NCBI GenBank assembly: GCA_030737875.1
Contig: CM060922.1
Span: forward strand, 300,009,456 to 300,073,455
Origin: Allium sativum
Taxonomy: Eukaryota > Streptophyta > Magnoliopsida > Asparagales > Amaryllidaceae
Direction of reading: 5' to 3'
Length of the DNA stretch: 64,000 nucleotides
The notes below the pieces were generated by a model, which saw only the letters and a program-made list of their open reading frames with translations, was not told where the DNA came from and searched no databases. A program made the position numbers and the translations under genes. Shown in pieces: positions 1 through 10,734 of this stretch. Numbering within the stretch: the stretch's first letter is position 1; each line of letters starts with the position of its first letter.

Positions 1-923
1 TTCCACTTGCTTCTTAGGAGGAGACTGAAGCTTTGGCACGGAACCAAACATCAACGGAAATGCTACTCCAATTGGAATTTCTGCTAGTAATGTAGATAGT
101 AGATATGGACCCAATGAATAAAAACCTTTGGCACGCTATGTCTACTATAGCTCGTTCCTTTCGAAAAACACCTGCCGTCTTTGTAAGTAATGTCGTTGCT
201 ATATTGATAGCAGCAGCTTGCAGGAACCCCATCCTATCTTGTATATAAGTCTTGAGTTTTACCCATACACGAATAAACAAATTCAAATATAATTGTTGAT
301 GCGATAGACATTCTTGTGCGGACCTTATTCATTGGCTCATCTAAAAAAGCATGCATTCAATGCTCGTTTCAAGAATAAAGCGAAATTGCCTCCACTAACC
401 ACCTCTCTTCTTGGCTAAAGATCTCCTATTATTTTGGGGAAACTCTGGATTTCGTAGAAGAAATTATGGGGTTTACACATTATACAGCAGGTGCTTTCCT
501 ACAAAATGCTTCAACAAGTTCATCGATCCTCCTTCGAGATGAGGGTACACGGTACACCTTCAGCAGAACTATAATCATTAGATATAAGATCAGGTAGAAA
601 ATTAGCAGGGTTCTCATGGTATAGGCGCAAGTACCCGAAATCTGCAAAGTATGCCAAAGGCTGACCTTTTGCAGGGGCCATGTAAACTGCCCAACCTTCT
701 GATAAGAGTACTATATCATCAAATATACTATATATGGAACCTCTAGGTTGATGAATAGAACATATAACTGTATGTCCATCTTAAGCAAGCAGCCTAAGAG
801 TTTCCATAACACTTTCTGCCTAAATTGCATCAACACCAGTTGTACGTTTATCTGCAAAAATGACTGATGTGTTTGTGATTAATTCACAAGCTAATGACAG
901 TCGCTTCCGTTCGCCTCCGCTTA
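1..923 (-). pseudogene. ABCG7: ABCG7-like half-size ABC transporter pseudogene, part downstream of the signature motif
   Basis: Reading the minus strand from 923 down, the ABC signature [15 protein letters not shown] is clear. It is followed by the H-loop stretch GHTVICSIHQPRGS, and further on by IQDRMGFLQAAAIN and LTKTAGV-KERAIVD, which are diagnostic of plant ABCG7/WBC7 half-transporters (ATP-driven membrane export, one ATPase domain plus a C-terminal six-helix membrane domain). The copy is dead. Two in-frame stops lie close to 790-825, on either side of the D-loop region. The Walker B segment reads FADKRT where the family has FADEPT, so the catalytic glutamate is lost. Frameshifts separate the membrane part (14-400). 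The window starts inside the gene, so its 3' end is not seen. The upstream exon resumes at 7708-7645 beyond the inserted CACTA element. Identification from family motifs is firm; orthology to Arabidopsis ABCG7 is inferred. Confidence 0.85.
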
Positions 924-926
924 TAC

Positions 927-1130
927 CACTACTAGAAAACATTTCAATTTTCTACGTAAAATTTCCTACGTCTTTTCTACGATATAATGCAGGGTGTAGG
1001 AAAGACGGAGAAAATACGTGAAAGGAGTCTGCGGCGTAGAATGGACGTAGGAAATCTTCTATGCCGTTCCTACGCCCTTGTTAAAAGAAAAGGCATTGGA
1101 ATGACGTAAGAATTTTCTATGTCATTCCTA
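927..1130. repeat. CACTA left terminus and subterminal repeats
   Basis: Terminal inverted repeat at 927-940 followed by dense TACG-containing direct and inverted short repeats (variants of TTTCCTACG and CGTAGGAAA). The same motif returns at 1270-1390 and at the right end. Motif-dense ends of this type are the transposase-binding subterminal regions of En/Spm elements. Confidence 0.75.
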
Positions 1131-2405
1131 CTTCAAAAATTGAGATTTTAATAACCAATCCAATTCATGATACAACGTTAACTTCCAGCTTTTGGCTAGA
1201 CATTATAATCAATGGTTTAAATATAGAATCCATGCACTCTTCTCTGATTGATAGAGAAATAAATAGAAACAGGTAATGGCGTAGGAAAGTTGTAAGGAAT
1301 TTGCCTCAGTTCCTACGCCAAACGTACGACAACACAGATATTTAACTATTAGGCCCACGATATTTCGTAGGAAACCTACAAAGTCTAAGATATTTCGTTC
1401 AAACCCTTCTCTCCCTATTTGCCAACAGAGAAAAGAGGAGGAAGAGAAACCGATCCATCGCTCAGTTGGTCGCCTCATTCAGATCACCGCCTCCTTCAGA
1501 TCGAATGCTGCCTCCGCTTGTTCGACCGTCGCCTCCTCCAGCTTAAATTCGATTAGGTTAATTTTCACGGTATTCCATTTCCGTAAATTATTTCAATCAG
1601 TTTAATTTCAATAATTTTCACGGTATTCGCCGCGGGCCTATGAAACTGAACACCGTACTCTTTCTTTTGCCGATGCTTTATAAGCACGAAGATGGATGGG
1701 GTGGTCGTGTTGATTGGATTCCATTGATGAGGGGTATTTTCTGAATTTCGAAAGCACCGTGCTAATCCTATTCATTAAATTTTCTTTATTACTTAATTAG
1801 TTATGACTTCACTACTTCTAGTAATATGGTTACTATTATATGGTTACTCCCTCCTTTCCTCTCCCACTCGGCAGTCCAACGTCCACATTGGTACCCTAAG
1901 TAATTGGTATGAGTCTCAGCAATTAATGAGGAGTTTTTTTTTTAAGGAGCAATATAGTATTTTTATTTATTTATTTTCTAATCTTTCCATTCTTACTTAT
2001 CTTACTAGCTTCCTGTGCTTCTATATAATAAATGGTTCATTGTTCTCAGCACATATCATTACTGAGATATATCATAAGTTATTGACTTGCATTGCATTTG
2101 TTCAGTTTAGATGGAAGTTCGAACTACATAAGAAAAAGCAACGTTTGGTTTGTTTATATACATGAGTTTATTACATAATTTAAGAGACAAAAATCTAGAA
2201 TACCTCCTTTCGGCTAAAGCTTAAATCAACATTAGAATACTGGAAAAGGCCTGTTGTAAATTTTACATGTAGAATTCTTCTTACCACATCATCAATTCGA
2301 CTCATGGCTATGAAGTGGTTCTTGACAAGGTATATTACGCTGCTTACAAAGTCAAGGGAATCATTTGGAATCAATATAATGAGATGAAATCAAAAAATTT
2401 AGCAA
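1131..2405. other. CACTA interior, left part, no gene recognised
   Basis: Unique-looking interior of the CACTA element. There is a C/T-rich stretch about 1470-1540 with a repeated CGCCTCC motif, and an AT-rich remainder. An open frame at 1803-2165 on the plus strand is low complexity and shows no recognisable family. Any 5' exons of the original transposon genes are not recognisable. Confidence 0.4.
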
Positions 2406-2410
2406 GTTAA

Positions 2411-2800
2411 TGTTGAAGAATAAACTTGGTTTTAAAAGGAAACAAACAAATTTGGTTTTATAAGTAAATGCCAATTATATAATAAATTCTATTCTTGTTT
2501 TAGGAAAGGCCAAAATCAAAATAAATGATAATAAATTCTGGTCTATCAAAATATGCAATAGAATTATCTAGAGAGAGAATAGTGTAAAACAATTGTCATC
2601 TTATATATAGAGACTCTCACATATGTTGTACCAATCAATGTTGAATCAAGAAGAATGAAGCATATCATGTAATCAAGTTATATCAAGCAATAAAAGTTTT
2701 TCCTTCTTCTCACAAAGAAATTATTCCTCTTTTTACAATTCATCTTCCTCCTCTAAAATTTTCAACAAAGTGGTATCAGAGCTACACAAATTTTCCAACA
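2411..2800 (+). repeat. 5' LTR of the gag-only retrotransposon
   Basis: Begins TGTTGAAGAATAAAC and ends TTTTCCAACA. A second primer-site motif TGGTATCAGAGC lies inside the LTR at 2771-2782, about 20 bp before its end. That position suggests the LTR boundary moved outward and took in an older primer site. A TATA-like run (ATCTTATATATAGAGAC) lies at about 2598-2612. Confidence 0.9.
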
Positions 2801-2802
2801 AA

Positions 2803-2817
2803 GTGTTATCGGAGTCT
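2803..2817 (+). other. Degenerate primer-binding site of the gag-only retrotransposon
   Basis: GTGTTATCGGAGTC immediately follows the LTR. It resembles the initiator tRNA-Met site TGGTATCAGAGC but with several changes. An almost canonical copy lies just upstream within the LTR. Confidence 0.55.
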
Positions 2818-2827
2818 GGTCGAAATT

Positions 2828-4042
2828 ATGGCATTTCTATTTCTTTCGACGTTTGTTCTCACAAAAGAGAATTTTGAGGAATGGAGCAGTAGGAAAAAAG
2901 AGGAGCTAATCTCCAAAGATTTATGGGAGATTGTTGACAATGGCTATGAATGGCGTAAAGACGTCGAAAGCATGTCGCAAATGGACAAGAAAGCCTTTGT
3001 GAAATTAAAACGGAATGGTTACCGTACTCTTTCTGTGATTGCTGAGAACGTCGATGAGAAAGCTTCGGATTTCATTTTTAGAGGAAGGTGTACAAAAGAT
3101 TCATGGAATCTCTTGAAAAAGGTGTATGGAAAAGATGATGCAAAGATAATGAATGAAGACAAGTTGATTGATGAGAATGATGAAAAGAAGGATAGCGAGA
3201 GTGTGAACGAGAAGGAGCAAGAGAAGAACAAAGAAGAGACTATGCCAGAACCTATGGAAGAAGAGATGATGGATGAGACAGAGAAGGAGAAGAAAGAGAG
3301 GAAAAAGGAGGCGCAGAAGCAAAAGGAAGTTGTAGTGGAGAATACCGCTAACCATATTGATGTGGCACTAGCAGAGAACAAAAGAGAAGAAAAGGTTAAG
3401 GCTATCAATAGGGAAGCAAACCATGAAGAAGACTTCAAAGATGGACAAGAGAGTGCTGAAATCGTGATTAAAGAAATTAAAAGTAAAAGGTCACTGGTAA
3501 TCGAAGAATAAAGCAAAGAGAAATTTGAAAATATAAAATTAGAAGAACATACAAAAATCAATGAAGTGAAAAAGATTTTTGTTAGAGAATTAAATATGAA
3601 AGGAAATAAATTAGACAAAGATGATGCCAATGACAAAAAGTATGAATGGAAAGGTACCGAAAATGAAGAACAGATGAAACAAGGAGAAATTGAAGAGCTT
3701 GGTGAAAATTTGAAGCACAAACAAAATTTTGAAGAGATTTGGAAAACAAATAAAGAAATCGAATTGGTCAAAGATTGTAAAAGTGATTTTTTGAAAGAAT
3801 TCAAAGACACCATATATGGCTCATTCAAAGTTTATGACACCGGAACAAGATGGAAGCTAGAACACACACTTTTTGGATTGTCTTGTGCGAATGGAGGAGG
3901 ACAAAATGAATGGAGCACCATTGAAGAAATTGCATCGAAGATCTTCATATTGGGAAAGAGGAAGAAACGAAAAAGGAAAATTTGGATAATTTCTTCATTT
4001 CTTCCAAAACACGTGAGATACAAAGAAATCTGCTTGGAGTAA
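2828..4042 (+). pseudogene. Copia-type gag gene, split by one in-frame stop
   Basis: One reading frame runs from ATG 2828 to the stop at 4040-4042, about 403 codons, broken only by a TAA at 3509-3511. Upstream of the break the first about 100 residues (TKENFEEWSSRKKEELIS, then LWEIVDNGYEW and SWNLLKKVYGKDD) match the N-terminal half of Ty1/Copia gag (DUF4219/UBN2 type). Next comes a highly charged Lys/Glu-rich coiled-coil-like region, residues about 105-340. The C-terminal tail has a basic KRKKRKRK cluster. No zinc knuckle is seen. The TAA may be a CAA-to-TAA change, which is inference. The start is the first ATG after the primer site. A functional gag here would supply particle protein only. 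Confidence 0.75.
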
Positions 4043-4064
4043 TAAAACCAAGTTTAAGGGGGAA

Positions 4065-4455
4065 TGTTGAAAAATAAACTTGGGTTTTAAAAGGAAACAA
4101 GCAAATTTGGTTTTATAAGTAAATGCCAATTATGTAATGAATTCTATCCTTGTTTTAGGAAAGGCCAAAATCAAAATAAATGATAATAAATTCTGGTCTA
4201 TCAAAATATGCAATAGAATTATCTAGAGAGAGAAGAGTGTAGAACAATCATCATCTTATATATAGAGACTCTCACATATGTTGTACCAATCAATGTTGAA
4301 TCAAGAAGAATAAAGCATATCATGTAATCAAGTTATATCAAGCAATAAAAAATTTTCCTTCTTCTCACAAAGAAATTATTCCTCTTTTTATAATTCATCT
4401 TCCTCCTCTAAAATTTCCAACAAAGTGGTATCAGGGCTACACAAATTTTCCAACA
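4065..4455 (+). repeat. 3' LTR of the gag-only retrotransposon
   Basis: 391-bp copy of the 5' LTR, preceded by the purine run at 4055-4064. It also carries the internal primer-site motif (TGGTATCAGGGC at about 4426-4437), so the motif was part of the LTR before the last transposition. Confidence 0.9.
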
Positions 4456-4460
4456 GTTAA

Positions 4461-6605
4461 ATTGAAATTTGAATAATAATTACATATGTTTATACATTAT
4501 ACGCTGACCATGTCAATTCCTGCGTATGGAATCATTACCAAGGCGACAAGGTATGTTCGTTTTCTTACATCTTTTTTTTTTTTTTTTTTTTTTTTGTTTC
4601 ATGGGCTTTTCAGTTTTTGGTCATGTTATAAACTTATAATACTTCCATTATAAACTACTCCTAGCTTAGATGATTTGCAGTAGTCAGCATGACTATGTTC
4701 AAGACTACAAAATTTCATGCTTATCTTGCTATTGGACTATATATGAAGTCCCTGAGACTCCATTGGCATTATAGCCAGTTGACGTGCTACGATATTGATA
4801 ACGCCATGCCACAACGGCAAACGATGTAGGTGATTGCTACATACACAGAGATATGCACGCACGCTCGCACGCACACACTCTCTTCTATTATAGTTATGAT
4901 CCATTTATTCTACAGGCAACACTGTAGCAGTACAATTCCATGGTGCAATTGATATATTACTCCACTGGCTCATGTGTCAAATGATACATCAGGATATGGT
5001 GTATCATAGACTAATGGAAATGCTGCATTAAAAGCAGTAAAAGTTCTTTCCAATGGTGGTGGTTAGGCAAAAAGGGCACCAGGGACAAAATGAGGTATGT
5101 TTTTTAATTAGTTCGATGCTTTTCTTATATGTGGTGCTTAACTTGTTAGAATATTGTTCACGGGATCATAATGTAGAGGCAATGATAAAAATGTGTATCA
5201 GGCATGAGCAGAATATAGAATTTTGATAAATTTTGTATCGAGGTTAGATCTGAAACATTTTGGAAGTCAAATTAGTTGTTATTATTAATCGGCAAGGTTA
5301 ATTTTTATAATGTTTAAATTCATAAGGAAACAATTAAACTATTATTTAGCAACTGTTTCAAAATATACAGGCGTTCATAGTAAATTGTAGTGATGAATTC
5401 ATACCATTATACTTTGGTTTCATTCTCAGTTCGATAGCTTTGGTATCAGGAAATTTTTCTAATTTTTTTTACAACATATGACGTTTACCACAAATGATTC
5501 AGTATAGAAATCAAATGAAGATTGAATTTATGACGTTTACCAGTAAACTCTTAATGTGGGAGCGTATTATTGAATTTATTCGATAAAGGGATGAATTTTG
5601 AAATGAAGATTGAAAATTTTGAAATGGTTACTGGTTGAATTTATTCGATAAAGGGATGAGTTGCTCAATTAAATAAGTCAGCTAAAATTAATTCCAGTAA
5701 GGGATGTTGTTCCTGCTAAGTGAAAATGAGCCGATCAGCTAGAATGATACCGACTTTCAGAAAGCAAGTCCTTTTCCTATGCCTTAATTTTCTTTGTATA
5801 TCTTTTGCCTTGAATCTGTTTACCACTGCACTTACTGTTGCTTGAAAATATGGTCATTCACCTTTGTTTTTCCAATAGTTACATATGTTATTTATCTGCA
5901 TAGGCACTGTTCTCCTTAAATGCAACAAGTACATGACGTTTTCTTTTAGTTTGTTGCCTTGAAAATACAGTACGCAATAGGTACATAACGCAACAGGACC
6001 CCTGCTTTCGCATTCACCCTCTCTTTTGTCCAAGCCAAGCCAGTAACCTGGATTTCCAATGCATATATTATTTATTTATTTATTTTAAACTACTTGAATA
6101 TCTATTTGAGAAAATACAATATTTATTGCCAAAAATCTCACACTCCAATTTCACTTGGTGATGCTATTCTCTGATAGCTTTGAATGTTGCTACTATGTTT
6201 TTATCTTAGTATGTTTTGACTTAAACTTATTCCAGTAACTTTTTATACATTAAAATGAGTTATACTTCCTCTCATTGTCGAAAACAATGACTAAAATCAA
6301 GTTGCAAGTGGCCTATTCAAGTCAGAAGAAAACTTAAGAGTTTTTTTTGCACTAAGGAAAAAATGTCTCAAGAAGACTACTTAAAACTTAGAGTGGTTTT
6401 GTATCTCTACTTTGGTTGGCACTAACTTTTGTATCTCTACTTTTTCTAGAAACTTCCCATCTGCAGATTTTTGGTTCTTTTTGATTTGTTGGGCTGTTTA
6501 GAATCATATAACATCAAAGGTTGCTCATGCAATTAAAATCATCTCTGTACATAGAAGCTTATTGGATATCTAATAAAAATTTATATGTGCAAATGTGAAA
6601 TGCAG
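4461..6605. other. CACTA interior, right part, non-coding
   Basis: No gene recognised. A run of 24 T lies at 4572-4595. A short CGCACGCTCGCACGCACACA-type microsatellite lies at about 4856-4878. The rest is AT-rich intron-like DNA ahead of the degraded exon at 6606. Confidence 0.45.
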
Positions 6606-7009
6606 GCAAAATATCAAGTAAGAATTGAAGAATTGAAAGATCAAGGCATGGAAATTTCATATGAAGTCGAGGAAGAAACATTTGATATGTTGACTGATGC
6701 TATAGCTAATAAGAAGGATCGTCGATCCTATTATGGAAATATCACTGATGTAAGTATTTAAACTTTGAACAAATGATTATTTTAGTTGGTTAAAATATTG
6801 AAATTGATGTAATATTTGATGAAATGCAGTGATACAAAGATGCCACTTATAGCATCAACAAAGAAGAAGCACTGACTAGAGCAACATTGGAGGAAAAGGT
6901 GGAGCGTTAAGATGGAGAAATTCAAATGCTGAAAAAATAGTATGAACAACTTACCGAGATATTTCGACAGCGGTTTAATGAAGAGTCAAGTGATCGTCAT
7001 GAGAGTTAA
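6606..7009 (+). pseudogene. Degraded CACTA element gene, last two exons
   Basis: An exon at 6606-6749, preceded by an AG acceptor and ending at GAT|GTAAGT, reads a charged segment containing EELKDQGMEISYEVEEETFD. A second exon (about 6830-7009, after GCAG) reads YKDATYSINKEEALTRATLEEKVE, then two in-frame stops, then EQLTEIFRQRFNEESSDRHES and a terminal TAA. A charged C-terminal coiled coil next to the right terminus resembles the plant transposase family Transposase_24 (En/Spm accessory protein). That match is from memory of family style and is tentative. The stops show the gene is dead. Confidence 0.5.
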
Positions 7010-7229
7010 TTTTCTTATTCGTAGTGGCATTTTATACAATATCATGTATTATGAACATATTATTGTGCTTAACGTATGGGAACTTGATTAATATTACGTT
7101 GACTTTGTAATATTTATTCGATATTTGAAATTAATTGATGAGGACTGATTTGATTTTAATTTTTTTATTGGAATTTATATAGATTAATTTTGTTTGGTTT
7201 TTATTTAATATGACGAAATAGAATATGAT

Positions 7230-7641
7230 AATCATATAATACAATTACTTACGAAAAGGTATACAGTGGACGTAGAAAAGGCATAGGTAATTTTGCTTCA
7301 ATGTAGTAAAAAAATCGTAGAGATGGCATTGGGAAAATGTAAAAAAAAAAAATGGCATAGGAAAGATGTAGGAAAATAGATGGCGTAGGGAAAACATAGG
7401 AAATGTTAGATGTAAATATGTCGTAGGAACACCGTAGGAAAATCATGGTGTAGGGAAAACGTAGGCAAATTATGGCGTATGAGACACCCTCACGGATGAC
7501 GTAGGTAAGACGTGAGAATATTTTTACCTACGCAGATTTTAGCCACGCCAATATTGGCATAGGTATTACGTAAGTACTGCATTTACCTACACCCCGCCTA
7601 CGCCATTTTAGCGTAGCTAAAACTGCAGTTCTCTTGTAGTG
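7230..7641. repeat. CACTA right subterminal repeats and terminal inverted repeat
   Basis: Repeated CGTAGGAAA, GGCGTAGG and ATGGCGTAGG motifs from about 7255 to 7615 mirror those at the left end, ending in the inverted terminal repeat at about 7628-7641. Confidence 0.75.
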
Positions 7642-7644
7642 TAC

Positions 7645-7708
7645 CATGGACTTTTGCATCACCAACTATGGAATCAGCACAATCTATCAAACCTAACCTA
7701 AATAAGAA
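7645..7708 (-). pseudogene. ABCG7: ABCG7-like pseudogene, exon part upstream of the CACTA insertion
   Basis: The minus strand reads FLFRLGLIDCADSIVGDAKVHG, and the next residues, ISGGERKR, lie across the transposon at 923 and below. This is the segment just before the ABC signature in ABCG half-transporters (compare LGL-CADS-VGDAKVRG in Arabidopsis ABCG7). The reading stops being recognisable at about 7708. The exons encoding the Walker A motif are not seen in the following 2 kb. Confidence 0.8.
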
Positions 7709-9450
7709 ATTGCCGAAACACCCATCTCTCTGCTTTATTAATGTTAGGTTAGGCTATTGGAGCTCGGGAGCTAATGAAAGTATTTCCCAGACTGTAAGCT
7801 GTGATATATTCAGAAATGTTTATACAAATGTCTGATCAAAGCTTCAAAGGCCTTTTCTTTTTCTTCCTAAAATGGTTTCAAAGAATCATTGATGAACTTG
7901 TCTAGACTATAAAATAAAACATTCACTGGAAAAAAAAAACTTACCTTTTCAATTCATCACAACAACTCCACCAATTGCCTTAGCCTTCTCCATAATTTTA
8001 AGCAAAGATTATATGGTGCAAAACCTCGAGCTTTGTTGAATAACTCTCATACATCAAAGGTAGAAGCATAAGTGAGGTTTTGAATAGCATCACCTGAGTC
8101 TCCTTCATATACTTAATTGGTGACCACAAATTCATGCTATGAAGCTATGATAGCTTCAGCTCCAAATGCTTGTGATCGTTGACTTGCAACTTACTTGTAC
8201 TCTACTGTAGTTGTTCTAGCCTAAGTTCTTGTGTAATGTGAAGCACAATTAATAACTCATCATAGCTAACCTGCTGTAGTTATAGTTACTCCCAATGATT
8301 ATGTGGTTCATTCTTCAGTGCAACAAGCTTCTATTAAATAAGCCAAAGCTAGTGCTAACTCAGGTTAATGTACTCGGACCAACAGTTTGAATTTTCGAAT
8401 AAACATATTGCTCTAACTATTCACTCACATGGAAATCACCGGCAAATTCATATTAGCATACCATGGTCCATGAGTATTAACCATGTCATCAATTCACTAT
8501 TGTATCTTCCATAGTGGATGACCACATTCATGTGACTAAGGTTGTCTACATATCCGAAAAGAATACAAAATCCATTATTCTACACAAGTGGAAAACATGT
8601 ATCCAAATTAGAAAAATTACAGAACTACACTAGCATAATTTTGTTCGGTTTTTATATTCAAAGAGTAAGCCATCATATGATGTCATGTATATTTAATAAC
8701 AAAGAAGAAATTTGGGTAATGATCGGTAATTTATTAAATTCCAAATTTATGATGTCGTAGATAAAAATTGAAAGATTCACCGAACAACAGAAAAATTCTA
8801 CGACGTATTGAGTTTCAGTTCAGTTGGTAGCATATATGATGCACAATTAAAAAACTAAAGAAATTAAAATACAAAGTAAAAAAAATATAACAAAAAGAAG
8901 ATAAGATAAGATTCGCGAGATACATACAATCATGGATGCTACCCCAGAATCCACATAAGTCCCTGAAATCAATCGCAACCACCATCAAATCAACCATCAC
9001 CCAAAATCGGCCACCATCTTACCAAATCAATGACTATTGCTACATTCACTGTACTTTTTAGTGAAAATGATGGTGTTTCCAATCGACATATAATTTATCT
9101 TAGGGTTGAATGAAGGATGAAAACGGGGAATCTTTATGAGAAGAAAGGAATGTTAAATCTTGTACGAGAACAAAAGGAATGCTTAGTGTAAAGGTGAAGG
9201 ATGAATATTGCATATAAGAGATGAAAAGAAAGGAAGAAAAAAATTCTATAGGTTTACTTCATTTTGCTTTGAGGCAGAATGAAAATGGAAAAATTGGCGG
9301 CCATCAAAATAATATTTGAGCTTTCCCACGTAAAAATTTGGTGATGGTAAAAACAGCGACTTTCAAATGGTTTTATTTGCTGAATTGAACTAAGGACAGC
9401 ACTAATACAAAAAACGATGTTCAAATTTGTAGTTAAAACAAACTTTTCTT
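7709..9450. other. Unassigned DNA upstream of the ABCG7 fragment
   Basis: No supported gene. Short open frames (8542-8760 plus, 8815-9000 minus, 9254-9460 minus) are AT-rich and carry no family signature. The segment may be intron or upstream DNA of the ABCG7 relic mixed with old repeats. The sequence at 9445-9456 (TTTTCTTGTAGTG) resembles a CACTA terminus without a partner. Confidence 0.35.
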
Positions 9451-9456
9451 GTAGTG

Positions 9457-10729
9457 GCACTTACCACCGACCCATGCACTTGCGCTACCAATCCATAAAC
9501 TTGCGCTGATGATCCATCAACTTACGCTGCCGATCCATCCGTGAATTCCACGACTGATCCATCCTTTTACATATTGATCCATCATGGATCGGTCAGGCCA
9601 ACCCATGCATTTGCATAGAAATCCCTTAATACGATCCATCCGCCAAAATCATGCCGATCCATTCTTGCCAGTGCATCAAAAAAATGGAACCGACCCATCA
9701 AGTACCAAGGCTCCCCGATCCATCGCATTACTTGAGTAACAAGCCACGATCCATTAGAATCATCGCCGATCCATATTTGCACATTGCAGATCCATCTACC
9801 CTAGCTTGATTTTCACGCTTATGACACCCTATTCGATCAATACAAACTCAACCAATTTAACCAACAATCCAAAAATTCAAGCAATCATCAACCACACTTT
9901 TGCTCATCGAATAATCATCACACAATTATATAAAATTCACCAAATTATGATTAAACAATAAATGGATCTAACTTGCATAAACATATGTGATTCAGATTAA
10001 ATATATACTTACCTCCATTAGATCTAGTTGAAAGCAACTTGAAAATGATGAAATTAAGATCAAACAACCCATATACTTGATTAAATCCATGTGAGAGATG
10101 CTTATCACTCACCAAATCTACAAAATAGATTCAAAACAATGACCCACACATCTAGAAAACGAAGAACGACCTCCGAATCAATCACTTTGATGCAGTCTAC
10201 CTTTCTTCGATGTTGATCTTTAATCTACCTATCTAGATCTATGAATTTAATGGAGTGGAGATGTATTTGATTGAGCAAGGAGAACCACGAGCTCAACCAA
10301 ATACGAGAAATGAAGAAACTAAACTATTGCATATACCCCTCTGTTTATAGCCAATAACCCCTAGCCTTAATGGGCTTCACTAATCAGCCCACTAATAACT
10401 AATTAGCCTGTCTAGAAAATGTGTAACACATAAACAACGATTCCTCCCAAACCGCTGAACCAAATCATTATTGTAACCACTCTATGGAATTGGAAACACT
10501 ATTTCCGATCTACCGATATCAGTTCCAGTACCTAATTCGATCTTATTCAGAAGTTATGCCCTAAACAAAAACAATAAGGGCAAAATGGTCACAAACAGAA
10601 TTGGTAAAAATCATGGACATGTCTCACACTCCCATGAACAACATATCAAAATATGAGAATGATCCAACCCTTGGGGAAATAAATATAACTATTTTACGAT
10701 CCTCCGACAATAGAATACGGGTCGTTACA
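9457..10729 (-). mobile_element. Probable solo or truncated Ty3-type LTR, minus strand
   Basis: On the minus strand the segment starts TGTAACGACCCG at 10729, a start typical of plant chromovirus LTRs (compare TGTAACACCCC of element Y and TGTAATAACCCG of the long-LTR family). It continues through AT-rich DNA with a TATA-like block about 10330-10350. It interrupts the LINE ORF1 relic that continues to its right. The left boundary is not defined: I could not find a matching target duplication, so the LTR may be truncated. The GATCCAT array at 9507-9800 falls in its distal part. Confidence 0.45.
9507..9800. repeat. Irregular GATCCAT motif array
   Basis: About ten exact GATCCAT heptamers plus variants (GACCCAT, AATCCAT) occur within about 300 bp, at irregular spacings of roughly 15-40 bp with unrelated spacers. 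A heptamer is expected about once in 16 kb by chance. On the minus strand it encodes recurrent W-I-G tripeptides, which I take as a by-product of the DNA repeat. Confidence 0.6.
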
Positions 10730-10734
10730 GGCCT

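Larger units (their letters stand above)
2411..4455 (+). mobile_element. Short non-autonomous LTR retrotransposon carrying only a Copia-type gag (TR-GAG-like)
   Basis: Two 390/391-bp LTRs (2411-2800 and 4065-4455) begin TGTTG and end CAACA and are flanked by a perfect 5-bp target duplication GTTAA (2406-2410 and 4456-4460). The internal region is only 1.26 kb. A primer-binding-like site follows the 5' LTR at about 2803-2817. The purine run AAGGGGGAA directly precedes the 3' LTR. The internal DNA encodes a gag-like protein and nothing resembling protease, integrase or reverse transcriptase, so movement must have relied on another element. By eye the LTRs differ at about 15 of 390 positions. 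It lies within the CACTA transposon and therefore inserted after it. Confidence 0.9.
927..7641 (+). mobile_element. CACTA (En/Spm-type) DNA transposon inserted in the ABCG7 pseudogene
   Basis: The element starts CACTACTAGAAAAC and ends with the inverted CACTACAAGAGAAC, giving terminal inverted repeats of about 14 bp with two mismatches. A 3-bp target duplication TAC flanks it (924-926 and 7642-7644), as expected for CACTA elements. Joining the flanks restores an unbroken reading through the ABC signature exon, which fixes both boundaries. Both ends carry many short subterminal copies of a GTAGGAAA/CGTAGG-type motif (about 940-1130, 1270-1390 and 7250-7610), the class of repeats bound by the TnpA-type protein. 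Internal coding is reduced to a degraded pair of exons at 6606-7009, and I found no TnpD-type transposase, so this copy is probably non-autonomous. A gag-only LTR retrotransposon sits inside it (2411-4455). The strand given follows the degraded exons. Confidence 0.88.

Noticed and set aside
1803..2165. 120-codon frame inside the CACTA element
   Set aside because: Leu/Ile/Tyr-rich translation of AT-rich DNA, with no recognisable transposase motif.
3019..3828. 269-codon minus-strand frame rich in Ser and Phe
   Set aside because: It is the antisense of the Lys/Glu-rich gag, where GAA and AAG codons read as TTC and CTT; no family signature.
9445..9456. TTTTCTTGTAGTG as the right end of a second CACTA element, perhaps starting at CACTAG 8628
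   Set aside because: The flanking trinucleotides do not match (CTA and GCA), subterminal repeats are absent and the proposed left end matches only weakly. An orphan or chance terminus is more likely.
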